Source of the DNA: UBA11704 sp964491805
GTDB taxonomy: Bacteria; Patescibacteriota; Minisyncoccia; Phycocordibacterales; UBA5272
Assembly (NCBI GenBank): GCA_964491805.1
Contig: CAZBGU010000003.1
Coordinates: 1-58,904, forward strand
Reading direction: 5' to 3'
DNA: 58,904 nucleotides
The notes under the pieces: model-generated
The model's input: only the letters and a program-made list of their open reading frames with translations
The model's database searches: none
What the model was told of the DNA's origin: nothing
Shown: one piece after another, positions 1 to 7,818 of the stretch
How positions within the stretch are numbered: the stretch's first letter is position 1
Layout of the letters: every line of letters starts with the position of its first letter
Program-made: the position numbers and the translations under genes

Positions 1-34
1 TTACAGCGTGCGGGTTCGAGTCCCGCCCTGGGCA
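1..34 (+). tRNA. tRNA 3' end, partial (probably tRNA-Leu)
   Basis: Only the 3' part lies in the window. The T-arm has a GCGGG stem at 10-14, loop TTCGAGT and stem CCCGC, followed by the acceptor strand CCTGGGC at 27-33 and discriminator A34. The acceptor strand is identical to that of tRNA-Leu at 1552-1633, and the bases before the T-stem look like the end of a long variable arm, so leucine is the best guess. The anticodon is outside the window. CCA is not encoded. Confidence 0.75.
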
Positions 35-40
35 CAAAAT

Positions 41-83
41 AATAAATACCCATTCTGTAGTTGGTGTGGGTATTTATTCTTTT
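41..83 (+). terminator. Terminator after the partial tRNA
   Basis: The 12-base arms 41-52 and 67-78 (AATAAATACCCA and its complement) form a perfect stem with a 14-base loop, followed by CTTTT. It sits directly after the tRNA 3' end. Confidence 0.75.
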
Positions 84-96
84 GCGAGCATAAGGA

Positions 97-165
97 GTAC
101 GACACCTGCGTGTCGTACGTCGGTACTCGAATAGGGTTCGCGAAACTCCTGCGGCGAACGAAGTA
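97..165 (+). repeat. tRNA-tail element, copy 1
   Basis: A perfect hairpin at 97-118 (9-base arms, 4-base loop) is followed by a core at 126-147. That 22-base core is identical to 16159-16180, and both copies lie in a tRNA-associated tail. The core contains the palindrome TTCGCGAA. No protein is credible here; reading frames across it are incidental. Its function is unknown. Confidence 0.6.
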
Positions 166-223
166 ATACAGAACTATCCATGACAAGCAGTGAGAGGAAG
201 TAGTGTTATGGTACACTTTAATT

Positions 224-832
224 ATGAAAGTTATTTCAAAATATTTTCCACACATACTTCTTGGGCTATATCTTATTGAGTTTGTTGCGCTCGGTGTTCA
301 TCCTTATGATCGTTCAGTGTGGTACGCAGAGAACATACCAATACTCGGGTATGTTCTCTTCTTTGTGATCGCATATATTCGTGGGGTACGACTTTCTAAC
401 CTAGCATATGCACTTGCGGTTATTCTTCCGATGTATCATACGGTTGGCGGGTATTATACCTTTGAGCGTGTACCGTTTGATTGGTTCAATAACTTCTTTG
501 GGTTCGAAAGAAATATGTTCGATAGGGTTGGTCATTTTACTGCTGGGTTCTCAGCGTACGCGCTTGCTGAGTATGTGCTTTCATATAAGAAAGTGAGTAC
601 TTCCTTTTGGGCAGGGTTCCTTGGCATATGTTTTATCGGCACACTTGCTATGACCTATGAACTCATTGAATGGCAGTATGCTGTTCTTGAAGGTGGTAAC
701 GCAGGCGCTGCGTTTCTTGGTTCTCAAGGTGATGTGTGGGATGCACAAAAAGATATGCTTATGGATACGCTCGGTGCTATTTTTGTGGTAAGTATTTTTG
801 CTATTAAGCAATGTTGTGCACGAAAGAAATAG
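224..832 (+). CDS. YjdF-like integral membrane protein (DUF2238)
   Basis: A 202-residue hydrophobic protein with about six membrane segments. It carries the DUF2238/YjdF hallmarks: an FDRVGHF stretch near residues 98-104, YELIEW near 145-150, and a C-terminal GSQGDVWDAQKDM block ahead of the last helix. The family's function is not established. I chose ATG 224 over the upstream GTG at 203 because a TACACT -10 box (212-217) ends six bases before it, which suggests a leaderless mRNA. The 3' end overlaps the convergent pseudouridine synthase gene by 29 bp. Confidence 0.8.
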   Translation: MKVISKYFPHILLGLYLIEFVALGVHPYDRSVWYAENIPILGYVLFFVIAYIRGVRLSNLAYALAVILPMYHTVGGYYTFERVPFDWFNNFFGFERNMFDRVGHFTAGFSAYALAEYVLSYKKVSTSFWAGFLGICFIGTLAMTYELIEWQYAVLEGGNAGAAFLGSQGDVWDAQKDMLMDTLGAIFVVSIFAIKQCCARKK

Positions 833-1499
833 GGGTAGGTGCATCAAATGAGTAAGGCGTACCATCGAGAATAAAAGAGAGACTCTTAGCGTGAAGCATG
901 ATGCGTGAAGAATTAACAGTGCTGCCATATGCTTTATCGCCAACAATAGGATGACCGATATGTGCCATGTGTGCACGTAGTTGATGAGTTCGTCCTGTAA
1001 GAGGGGAGAGTTCTACTATGGATGTGTTTGTAGTGTGTGCAACAACATGCACATCAGTAATCGCTTCACGCAAATCACCTGGTCGCGGGTTAGTTGGGTT
1101 CACTGATTGCTTGTATTCTTTTTTGTTCCTTCCGAGCGGCGCATCAATTCTGAATGATTCATTTTTAATGACACCTTCAACAAGGGCTATATATGTTTTC
1201 TTTGTTGCATGTTCAATAAACTGTTTTTTTAACTCGTCAAATGTTTGCTGATTTTTTGCTATCACCATCACACCTGATGTATCTCTATCCAACTTGTGAA
1301 CGAGTCCGCCAAGTGAGATAGTGCGCCCATCCATAAGCTTCTTTTCGTTTGAGATACTGAAGCATTCTGGTGAATGTTCACGCAAAAAGTCAAGAAGCGT
1401 ATCTTCAATTGAATGATCATAAGGATGAACAACAATGCCAGACGGTTTGTTGATAATCAAAAAGTCAGTATTTTCAAAAATGATAGAAATAGGGTCCAT
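804..1499 (-). CDS. RluA-family pseudouridine synthase
   Basis: A 231-residue enzyme expected to isomerise specific uridines of 23S rRNA or tRNA. The family signature HKLDRDTSG lies at residues 68-76, with the catalytic aspartate D71, and is followed by the substrate-binding LTGRTHQLRAHM segment near 165-176. There is no N-terminal S4 domain, so this is the short RluA type rather than RluC/RluD. The exact target nucleotide cannot be read from sequence. It converges on, and overlaps, the DUF2238 gene. Upstream and divergent lies tRNA-Leu. Confidence 0.88.
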   Translation of the reverse strand: MDPISIIFENTDFLIINKPSGIVVHPYDHSIEDTLLDFLREHSPECFSISNEKKLMDGRTISLGGLVHKLDRDTSGVMVIAKNQQTFDELKKQFIEHATKKTYIALVEGVIKNESFRIDAPLGRNKKEYKQSVNPTNPRPGDLREAITDVHVVAHTTNTSIVELSPLTGRTHQLRAHMAHIGHPIVGDKAYGSTVNSSRIMLHAKSLSFILDGTPYSFDAPTPISFVHNIA

Positions 1500-1551
1500 G
1501 TTCGCACTTTATCATATTTTGTTGTATAATTCTTCAGTAACAAATAAATAT

Positions 1552-1633
1552 GCCCAGGTGGTGAAATTGGTAGACACACTTGCCTTAGGAGCAAGCGCCG
1601 CAAGGCATGAAGGTTCAAGTCCTTTCCTGGGCA
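1552..1633 (+). tRNA. tRNA-Leu (anticodon TAG)
   Basis: The acceptor strands GCCCAGG (1552-1558) and CCTGGGC (1626-1632) pair. The anticodon arm reads CTTGC-CTTAGGA-GCAAG with anticodon TAG. The class II variable arm and T-loop TTCAAGT are present, and the discriminator is A1633. CCA is not encoded. A TATAAT box at 1525-1530 is placed to drive it. Its 3' end is built into the long palindrome at 1624-1689. Confidence 0.92.
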
Positions 1634-1689
1634 CCCATGCAAAAAACAGAAGTTCTAGAACTTCTGTTTTTTGCATGGGTGCCCAGGAA
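1624..1689. repeat. 66-bp perfect palindrome at the tRNA-Leu 3' end
   Basis: Two 33-base arms (1624-1656 and 1657-1689) are exact reverse complements with no spacer. The left arm includes the last ten bases of tRNA-Leu. As RNA it would form a very stable hairpin with a TTTTTT run in the right arm and could act as a tRNA terminator. A perfect zero-spacer palindrome this long is well beyond what termination needs. A second hairpin (1691-1710) follows at once. Confidence 0.85.
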
Positions 1690-1800
1690 GAAAGCCAACC
1701 GTTTGGCTTTTGTGAGAACTTAAATGAGGTCGCGGTTTCTGCCATGACGAATAGAGTGAGGATAGAAATTGTAACCAAGTCCTTTCCTAACACCGAAAAG
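1690..1800. repeat. tRNA-tail element, copy 3 (degenerate), with partial tRNA-Leu duplicate
   Basis: A hairpin (arms 1691-1698 and 1703-1710) precedes CGAATAGAGT at 1748-1757, a near match to the CGAATAGGGT of copies 1 and 2. At 1776-1788, 13 bases (CAAGTCCTTTCCT) repeat the T-arm and acceptor of tRNA-Leu (1616-1628). The order palindrome, hairpin, core and tRNA-end copy matches the element at 16071-16231. No gene is credible here. Confidence 0.5.
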
Positions 1801-1929
1801 AAAAACAAACTCTTGTATATATAGTAACCTTACTTCTTGCCGAGTGTAACAATATCGTTCCTGTCTGTTTTACCAATTATATTCTTTACTTGCCTATATT
1901 GATGTAGTAGTGTTATACAATTCTAGTAT

Positions 1930-2823
1930 ATGGTTACTCTTGATCGTGTTGCGCAGTTAATTAGTGATAGTGAGCGTGACAGGCGCGTTGCTCTTACTAA
2001 GAGATTTCCATTTTTGCTGAAGTACGTGCTCGGCGTAAAAAGATTTTTTATCAAAGCATATTACACCTATCATCCTTTATATAAAATCACATATGACAAA
2101 AGTCTCCCTGGTGTAAAGAGATGGTTTTGTCTTTCGAGTCACTCTTCTCCACTTTATAGAAAGTTTAACGCACGAGAGTTAGATGAAGGTAAAATTAAAA
2201 ATATTGAGATAGCAATAAAGAAACTGGACGGTGTTGTTATTGAGCCTGGTCAAATATTTTCTTTTTGGAAATATGTCGGAAGGACGAATCTGGAGGATGG
2301 TTATTATAAAGGCATTGTCTTGTCTGATGGTACTTTGAAGGAAGAATATGGTGGAGGACTATGTCAGTTGTCTAATCTTATTGCTTATATGTTTGCTTGT
2401 AGCTTGTGCGAGTTCGTAGAAAGAAGACATCATTCACGTGATGTATTTCCTGATAGTGGGAGAGCGATACCATTTGCAAGTGGAGCAACAGTTTTTTATA
2501 ATCTTATTGATCTAAAAGTCAAAAATACATACACATTTCCAATTCGTCTTTCACTCAGAATGACCAAGACACAATTACGGGGATCTTTATCGTCTCCCTT
2601 TCCGTGTAAGAGTATTATAAAAATTAGGGAGGAAGAGTCAGGTTTTTTTAAGTCACTGTACTCCGGCGAGCTCTATCGATATAACAAACTATATAGAGTT
2701 GTCTATGAAAAAAACAGTAAAAGCACAGAAAGAAGAATAACTCACAAAGAGTTACTGTGGGAGAATTTTGCAAAGGTTATGTACGCTGAGCGTGATATAA
2801 CCAATACTATTCTAAGTGTATAG
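1930..2823 (+). CDS. VanW family protein
   Basis: A 297-residue protein. The VanW core runs from GQIFSFWKYVG (about residues 110-120) through GGGLCQLSNLIAYMF (about 142-156). VanW proteins are found in glycopeptide-resistance clusters and in many unrelated genomes; their biochemical role is not settled, though a cell-envelope role is usually assumed. No G5 domain and no clear signal peptide is seen, so this is the short form. The ATG follows a TACAAT box at 1916-1921 by eight bases. It converges on rbfA with a 5-bp gap. There are no van resistance genes nearby, so resistance should not be inferred. Confidence 0.82.
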   Translation: MVTLDRVAQLISDSERDRRVALTKRFPFLLKYVLGVKRFFIKAYYTYHPLYKITYDKSLPGVKRWFCLSSHSSPLYRKFNARELDEGKIKNIEIAIKKLDGVVIEPGQIFSFWKYVGRTNLEDGYYKGIVLSDGTLKEEYGGGLCQLSNLIAYMFACSLCEFVERRHHSRDVFPDSGRAIPFASGATVFYNLIDLKVKNTYTFPIRLSLRMTKTQLRGSLSSPFPCKSIIKIREEESGFFKSLYSGELYRYNKLYRVVYEKNSKSTERRITHKELLWENFAKVMYAERDITNTILSV

Positions 2824-2828
2824 TTCTC

Positions 2829-3233
2829 TTAGTTATCTTCTAGTTCGCTTTCTTTTTGAAATGCAAGTGCCTCGTATGCCTCGTGTGCAGCTTTGTCTTT
2901 ACGAAGAAGCTCATCAACATGGAGACGATTTTTTTCTCCGTAGTCAATCTCAACCTCAAAGAATGGAATCACTTTAACAGGAAGACGCTTCATGACAAAA
3001 TGACGAAGTTCGCTTCTCATGCGCTTTGCGAAATTGATAGCTGCATCCTCTTTGTTCTCTGGAAGTACCGTGATGAAAATAGTTCCATGTCTCATGTCGC
3101 GAGAAATTTCTGTTCGTGTCACAGTAATCATACTTGCACCAGAAGACTCGCGCTGAAAGAAGTCCTGAGTGATACCAAGAATTTGTTGTTCGACTTGGAG
3201 TTGACGTTGTGATTTTGGAATATTTGCGTCCAT
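2829..3233 (-). CDS. rbfA: Ribosome-binding factor A
   Basis: A 134-residue KH-like 30S assembly factor that acts late in 16S rRNA maturation. The N-terminal pattern (QRQLQVEQQILGITQDFFQRE) and the central RMRSELRHFVMKRLPVKVIPFFEV segment with the conserved VIPFFEVEID stretch fit RbfA. It lies 106 bp downstream of infB on the same strand, the usual infB-rbfA order, so the two are probably cotranscribed. Confidence 0.9.
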   Translation of the reverse strand: MDANIPKSQRQLQVEQQILGITQDFFQRESSGASMITVTRTEISRDMRHGTIFITVLPENKEDAAINFAKRMRSELRHFVMKRLPVKVIPFFEVEIDYGEKNRLHVDELLRKDKAAHEAYEALAFQKESELEDN

Positions 3234-3339
3234 AGATAGTTACTGGTTAATGGTCAATAGTTTTACTGGTAAGGTCTGTTGCGAATGTAGTTTAGTATGT
3301 ATTGCTAATTGCTACAAGCTAAAGGCTAAAAGCTATGTT

Positions 3340-4869
3340 TTATATGCGGAGTTTTTCAACAGTAATAGCTTCTATCGTATCTGATGGTATCATTTCAAAT
3401 TTGCTTTCAATCATGAGACCACATTCATTGCCTTCCATTACTGATGATGTTTTGATTTTTTGAGACTGAAGCTCAACAATTCTTCCTCGTCCGAGCTCTA
3501 CTCCACGTCGGATGATACGAACAAGTGCACCATTTTCAATTCTTCCAGTTTCGACACGTCCACCAATAACGTGCTTGTCTTTTTGTGAGCTGAAGTTGCG
3601 AAGAACTTTAAGGGTTCCGAGAACTGTCTCTTTTTCTTCGAATGGAAGTCGTTCTTCGACAAGGGTGTCGAACCACTCTGAGAGTTTATAAATAATATCA
3701 AAAATCTGTGGCGTGATCTTGAATCGTTCGGCCTGATCGCGTGCCTTTGCTTCCATCTTTACAGTGAAGCCGAGTATAACTGTCTTTTCATCAGATGAAG
3801 CAAGCATGATGTCGCCTTCAGAAATATTACCGACACCTTCTGCGATTATCTTTACCTTAATGTCATCGGTTTCGCGTTTTTTAAGTTCAAGCTTAACCGC
3901 ATCAAGTGTTCCAAGTGAATCAGCTTTTATGACAACGGGAATCACGACTTTTGCATTGCGATAGACACGTGGGTCGAGTATTGCTTTCTTCGTGCTTTGA
4001 CGGGTTTCCTCCTGGAGGGCCTCCATGAGTTTTTTATCTGAAGATGATACGAAAATTGCACCTGATGCAGGTATCTCATCGAATCCGGTTACTTTGATTG
4101 GCTGGCCGGCACGAGGGTTTTTGATAGGACGACCAGCGAAGTCCTCAATGATACGAATAGGTGAGAGAGCTGTGCCTGCAACAATTGATCCACTGTTGCT
4201 GAGTGTTCCGTCCTTAAGAACAAGGGTGGCAGAAATGCCACGCTTTGGATCAACGAAACTCTCAAGCACATAGCCAGTAGCGTCTGTGTCTAGATTCGCT
4301 GTGAGTTCATTCATTTCAACAAGGAGAAGAAGTGTTTCGAGAAGGAAGTCAATCCCTGTGCCTTTCTTTGCAGAAATTTCAACACAAGGAATATCACCTC
4401 CGTAGCCTTCGATATAGATGCCATTCTCAACAAGTGAGTTCTTTGTCTTCTGAATGTCTGCACCTGGCTTGTCGATCTTGTTGATAGCAACAACATATGG
4501 AAGCTTGTGTGAGTCGATTGTCTTCCACGCTTCCAGAGTCTGAGCTTTTACACCGTCTTCTGCTGAGACAATAAGAATAGCTATGTCAGCGATTTCTACA
4601 CCACGCTCTCGCATACTTTGGAATGCTGCGTGCCCAGGGGTATCGAGGAAGGTGATAGCCTTCACGTTGCCATCTGCTTGTTTGTGATTAACTTCATACG
4701 CTGAGATATGCTGCGTGATGCCTCCTGCTTCGCCGTCGACTATATTTGACTTTCTGATGTAGTCAAGGAGAGATGATTTTCCATGGTCGACATGTCCAAG
4801 AACAGCGATGACTGGCTGGCGAGATAGAGGTGAAGTTTTTTTGCCTTCGTGGGTAAGCTTTTTTGACAT
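3340..4869 (-). CDS. infB: Translation initiation factor IF-2 (short form)
   Basis: A 509-residue GTPase that brings initiator tRNA to the 30S subunit. From the chosen start MSKKLTHEG, motif G1 (GHVDHGKSS) is at 25-33, DTPGH at 76-80 and NKID at 130-133; domains II, III and the C-terminal fMet-tRNA-binding domain follow. The long N-terminal extension of typical bacterial IF-2 is absent, as is common in reduced genomes. The upstream in-frame ATG at 4902 is less likely because a TATAAT box (complement of 4883-4888) lies between the two starts. rbfA follows downstream. Confidence 0.95.
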   Translation of the reverse strand: MSKKLTHEGKKTSPLSRQPVIAVLGHVDHGKSSLLDYIRKSNIVDGEAGGITQHISAYEVNHKQADGNVKAITFLDTPGHAAFQSMRERGVEIADIAILIVSAEDGVKAQTLEAWKTIDSHKLPYVVAINKIDKPGADIQKTKNSLVENGIYIEGYGGDIPCVEISAKKGTGIDFLLETLLLLVEMNELTANLDTDATGYVLESFVDPKRGISATLVLKDGTLSNSGSIVAGTALSPIRIIEDFAGRPIKNPRAGQPIKVTGFDEIPASGAIFVSSSDKKLMEALQEETRQSTKKAILDPRVYRNAKVVIPVVIKADSLGTLDAVKLELKKRETDDIKVKIIAEGVGNISEGDIMLASSDEKTVILGFTVKMEAKARDQAERFKITPQIFDIIYKLSEWFDTLVEERLPFEEKETVLGTLKVLRNFSSQKDKHVIGGRVETGRIENGALVRIIRRGVELGRGRIVELQSQKIKTSSVMEGNECGLMIESKFEMIPSDTIEAITVEKLRI

Positions 4870-5008
4870 AATGATGCATGCAATTATACCACAGAATGTC
4901 AATAATAGCGAATCTATTGTTGGTGGGAGAGATAAGTAGTCGGGGTTGTGTCGTGTGTCTAAGATTCAATTATATAGAAAATGAGCAAGACTTGATGTTG
5001 TGGTACTT

Positions 5009-5506
5009 TTATAGACGTATATCAATTTTATGTGCAGCTTTGGCTTCTTCTATAACATACTGTTCTTCTTCGGTGAGTTCGTAGGTGCTTTCATAGTTTT
5101 CAATTGGCTTTGCAAATGTGCTCATCCTGTCGTGCGAATGAAGGGAGGAGAGGACGACACCACAGCCTCTCTCGTTAAGAAGTGCAACAGAGAAGCTTTG
5201 GTTTGAGCCATTTACTTCATATGCCTTGAATCGTAGTGTTTGCGCATTACGAATAGCATGAGAAACTTTTTCTTCAAGCATAAGAGAGTGTTTGGAAATA
5301 AGCTCATTTCTTTTTTCTATTTCTGACGTGCTTAGAAGGCATTCTTTGATAACATCTTCTAATGTTGCACCTGATTTTCCTCGAGTGAGAACAACTATTT
5401 TGTGATCGAGGTAGAATACGTATGCAAGGAGTACCACAAAACAAACTGCAAGAGGTATCGCTGGATGTGCGATGATATAAGACAAAAAATTTGTAAAAGT
5501 ATCCAT
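5009..5506 (-). CDS. DUF4446 family membrane-anchored protein
   Basis: A 165-residue protein from MDTFTNFLSY. One membrane helix lies at about residues 14-33, then a polar helical stretch, then the DUF4446 core with NGSNQSFSVALLNERGCGVVL and TYELTEEEQYVIEEA near the C-terminus. Function is unknown for the family, which occurs in Gram-positives and CPR. The longer frame from 5587 would put an extra hydrophobic stretch upstream; I prefer 5506 because the family usually begins just before the helix. infB lies downstream on the same strand. Confidence 0.75.
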   Translation of the reverse strand: MDTFTNFLSYIIAHPAIPLAVCFVVLLAYVFYLDHKIVVLTRGKSGATLEDVIKECLLSTSEIEKRNELISKHSLMLEEKVSHAIRNAQTLRFKAYEVNGSNQSFSVALLNERGCGVVLSSLHSHDRMSTFAKPIENYESTYELTEEEQYVIEEAKAAHKIDIRL

Positions 5507-5566
5507 ATGTACAAGTGAGTTTACCACAATGAAGAAAAGGCTGTGGACAACTAATTGTATGGGTAC

Positions 5567-5595
5567 TTGACAAGATTTTCCGCCCATGCTAGGAT
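5567..5595 (+). promoter_or_regulatory. Sigma-70 type promoter of the GC-rich small gene
   Basis: TTGACA (5567-5572), 17-base spacer, TAGGAT (5590-5595). This is a near-consensus promoter, divergent from the DUF4446 gene and followed by a GC-rich leader of about 115 bases. Confidence 0.75.
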
Positions 5596-5716
5596 AGTAC
5601 TTGTCCCTCGGAGGACGGCTCTACGGAGCACGTTCCGGGCGATGAGGGCGGCCCGCAGGCTGACCTCGATCTTTCCCTCATTCATCATCAACTTCCAAGT
5701 TTCAAGGAGAATTCCC

Positions 5717-5875
5717 ATGCACAAGCAGACCGACCAGAGCGCCATCGACGCGAAAAAGGACGTCACCGACAAGGGCATCGTGGGCGAGCAGGCGCAGCAG
5801 GCCAACTCCGGCGGCGGCCAGGCGCAGCTGGGCGACACGTCGACGCTGGGCGGCACCGAGCAGCAGAGCAGCTGA
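5717..5875 (+). CDS. Small GC-rich hydrophilic protein (52 aa), unknown
   Basis: The ATG is preceded by AAGGAG (5704-5709) at seven bases, a clear Shine-Dalgarno site unlike most genes here. The product is rich in Gln, Asp, Gly, Ser and Thr, with no Cys or Trp and no membrane segment, so it is probably disordered. By count the gene is 69% GC and 51 of 53 codons end in G or C, against a surrounding genome near 40% GC. It has its own promoter and terminator, so it looks like a complete transcription unit acquired from elsewhere. I recognise no family. Confidence 0.7.
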   Translation: MHKQTDQSAIDAKKDVTDKGIVGEQAQQANSGGGQAQLGDTSTLGGTEQQSS

Positions 5876-5950
5876 CGCGAGGGCCGTGGCCTCTTGGAAG
5901 TCTGGTGCCCGCTCAACCAACTTCATGTTGGGCACCATTTCAGGAAGGCC

Positions 5951-5987
5951 TGAAGCCCCGGTACCGCAAGGTATCCGGGGCATCATT
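5951..5987 (+). terminator. Terminator of the GC-rich small gene
   Basis: GCCCCGGTACC, loop GCAA and GGTATCCGGGGC form an 11-bp stem with one bulged base. ATCATTTTTTT follows. Confidence 0.85.
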
Positions 5988-6037
5988 TTTTTATATATAC
6001 ACCTACAGTAAGTATTTTTTGTGGTAGAGTGGTTAGT

Positions 6038-7399
6038 ATGAAAAGTTTTTATAAGCAACTTACTTCCTTTCTGAAGAAGTATAGCATCGGTATTCTTCCT
6101 GGTTCTTCTCTAACTATTTCGCAGTTGTCAGAGTCTCGGGTGTATCTCGATAATGCTGGAGCTACTGAGGTTGGGGTGCGAGCGAAGCGAGCACTCATGG
6201 AATCGCTTGCCGTTTACGGCAATCCTTCAGGAATTCACACGGAAGGGTTGAACACCTCTCTTCTTCTTGATAAGGCAAGAGCTTGTTGTGCCGCTGTACT
6301 TAATGCTCATGCGTACGAAATATATTTTACGTCTTCTGGTACCGAATCATGTAACCTTGCCATTCTTGGTACATACTACGGGTACCGACAACAGATTGCT
6401 TCGATTGCCAATAATAAGCAACAGATAATTCCTCATGTTATTGTATCTTCCATCGAACATCCGTCTATCTTGGAGCCTGTTAGAAGATTGGAGCGTGAGG
6501 GGAAGGTTCTGGTAACATATCTCCCTGTTGACGATACCGGTATCGTACGCAGTAGAGATATTCTCGAAGCTCTAACAGAAGATACTATTCTCGTTAGTGT
6601 TATGTATGCAAACAATGAAATCGGGACTATTCAACCAGTAAAAGAAATCGGACGCACTATTGATGAGTGGAAGAGACAGTGTGGTAGGACTTTTACGTCA
6701 TATCCATATTTTCACACTGATGCTTGCCAAGCGGCGAATTATTGCAACGTAGATGTGTTACGGCTCAAAGTTCATATGATGACTGTCAATAGTAGTAAGG
6801 TGTATGGTCCAAAGGGATCCGCACTGCTATACAAACGCGAAGGTGTTCAGCTGTCTCCGCTTCTAGAGGGTGGAGGACAAGAGCGTGGTCTTCGTAGTGG
6901 TACCGAAAATGTTGCTGCCGCATATGCGTTTAGTGTTGCCCTTACGGAGGCAGAGGAGTTGCGTGAAGAGGAGTCTATGCGTCTTCGTCTTATTCGTGAT
7001 GAGACGGTTGCACAACTAAAGAAAGAGATACCGTCGATTGTTTTCTATGGTGCTTTTGATGAAATATGTAAGAGACAAGACGGGAGTCTTCATTATGGGG
7101 AGGTTGTACGATTACCAAACAACATTAACTGTCGTGTTCCTGGTATTTCAAGTGAAGAAATGATTTTGAGGCTTGATGCGAAGGGTTTTGCAGTATCACA
7201 TAAGAGTGCATGTGCTTCGATGGAAACTGACGGGAGTTATGTCTTGCAGGCTCTTGGTGCAGCAGAAGGGGATGCAAAAGAAAACATTCGCATCACTATG
7301 GGACGATCTACAAGAGAAGAAGATATGAGAGGGTTGGTGGAAGCAATGAAAGAAATAGCAGAAAAATTCTGCAAGAGTAGCTACGAGGTTAGATTTTAG
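6038..7399 (+). CDS. Cysteine desulfurase (NifS/IscS-like)
   Basis: A 453-residue PLP enzyme that takes sulfur from cysteine for Fe-S clusters or tRNA thiolation. VYLDNAGATE lies at about residues 35-44, SSGTESCNLAI follows, and then the EHPSILEP and HTDACQA segments. The PLP lysine is in the SSKVYGPKG motif, and the catalytic cysteine is in KSACASMETDGSYVL. The N-terminal 30 residues are an unusual extension. ATG 6038 follows a TAGAGT box (6025-6030) by seven bases; a GTG at 6029 is the alternative start. No iscU or sufU lies next to it, so the sulfur acceptor is unknown. Confidence 0.88.
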   Translation: MKSFYKQLTSFLKKYSIGILPGSSLTISQLSESRVYLDNAGATEVGVRAKRALMESLAVYGNPSGIHTEGLNTSLLLDKARACCAAVLNAHAYEIYFTSSGTESCNLAILGTYYGYRQQIASIANNKQQIIPHVIVSSIEHPSILEPVRRLEREGKVLVTYLPVDDTGIVRSRDILEALTEDTILVSVMYANNEIGTIQPVKEIGRTIDEWKRQCGRTFTSYPYFHTDACQAANYCNVDVLRLKVHMMTVNSSKVYGPKGSALLYKREGVQLSPLLEGGGQERGLRSGTENVAAAYAFSVALTEAEELREEESMRLRLIRDETVAQLKKEIPSIVFYGAFDEICKRQDGSLHYGEVVRLPNNINCRVPGISSEEMILRLDAKGFAVSHKSACASMETDGSYVLQALGAAEGDAKENIRITMGRSTREEDMRGLVEAMKEIAEKFCKSSYEVRF

Positions 7400-7435
7400 A
7401 TGTTAGAAAGTACTTGTGCTACACTCACTAGTAAT

Positions 7436-7791
7436 ATGACTTCATATAAAGAATTTGTTGTATGGTAAAAGTCATATCGTCTCGTTTTGACGGTGTACGA
7501 AATTACAAAAAGTCTTCCTAAAGAGGAACAGTTCGGACTGTCAAATCAAATGAGACGCTGCGTAGTTTCTATTTCAAGTAATATTACGGAAGGCAATACA
7601 CGAAATAGAAAGAAGGAGCATATTCAATTTTTTAGAATGGCATACGGCTCAGTGCAGAACTTGAAACACAATTATTGTTAACGAAAGATTTAAAATACAT
7701 ATCTGAAAGTATTTTTAAAGAGGCTGAACAAGAATTGCAAGAGGTGATGAGGATGCTAAATAAACTCATTGCTACATTATCTAAAATCTAA
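7436..7791 (+). pseudogene. Broken four-helix-bundle (S23/IVP-like) gene
   Basis: The reading starts MTSYKEFVVW, hits TAA at 7466-7468 where the family has a Gln codon, and continues KSYRLVLTVYEITKSLP and then the conserved ISSNITEGNTR. Near 7650 the frame shifts: the next frame gives SAELETQLLLTKDLKYIS and runs to TAA at 7789-7791. One nonsense and one frameshift mutation make this a decayed copy of the four-helix-bundle family often found as inserts in 23S rRNA genes or free in CPR genomes. No intact version is in the window. Confidence 0.8.
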
Positions 7792-7818
7792 TTTCTAATA
7801 TCTACAATCTTAACCACC

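Noticed and set aside
581..976. Minus-strand frame overlapping the YjdF-like gene and the RluA gene
   Set aside because: It overlaps two well-supported genes and has no family features or promoter.
1435..1824. Open frames running across tRNA-Leu and its palindrome on both strands
   Set aside because: They are read through the tRNA gene and the perfect palindrome; their protein-like look comes from tRNA sequence. Similar false frames cross tRNA-Tyr (12788-13015) and the copy-2 tail (16048-16236).
1930..2823. Vancomycin resistance determinant from VanW
   Set aside because: VanW domains are common outside resistance clusters. No vanH, vanA/B or vanX-like gene is adjacent, and the D-Ala ligase-like gene is over 40 kb away.
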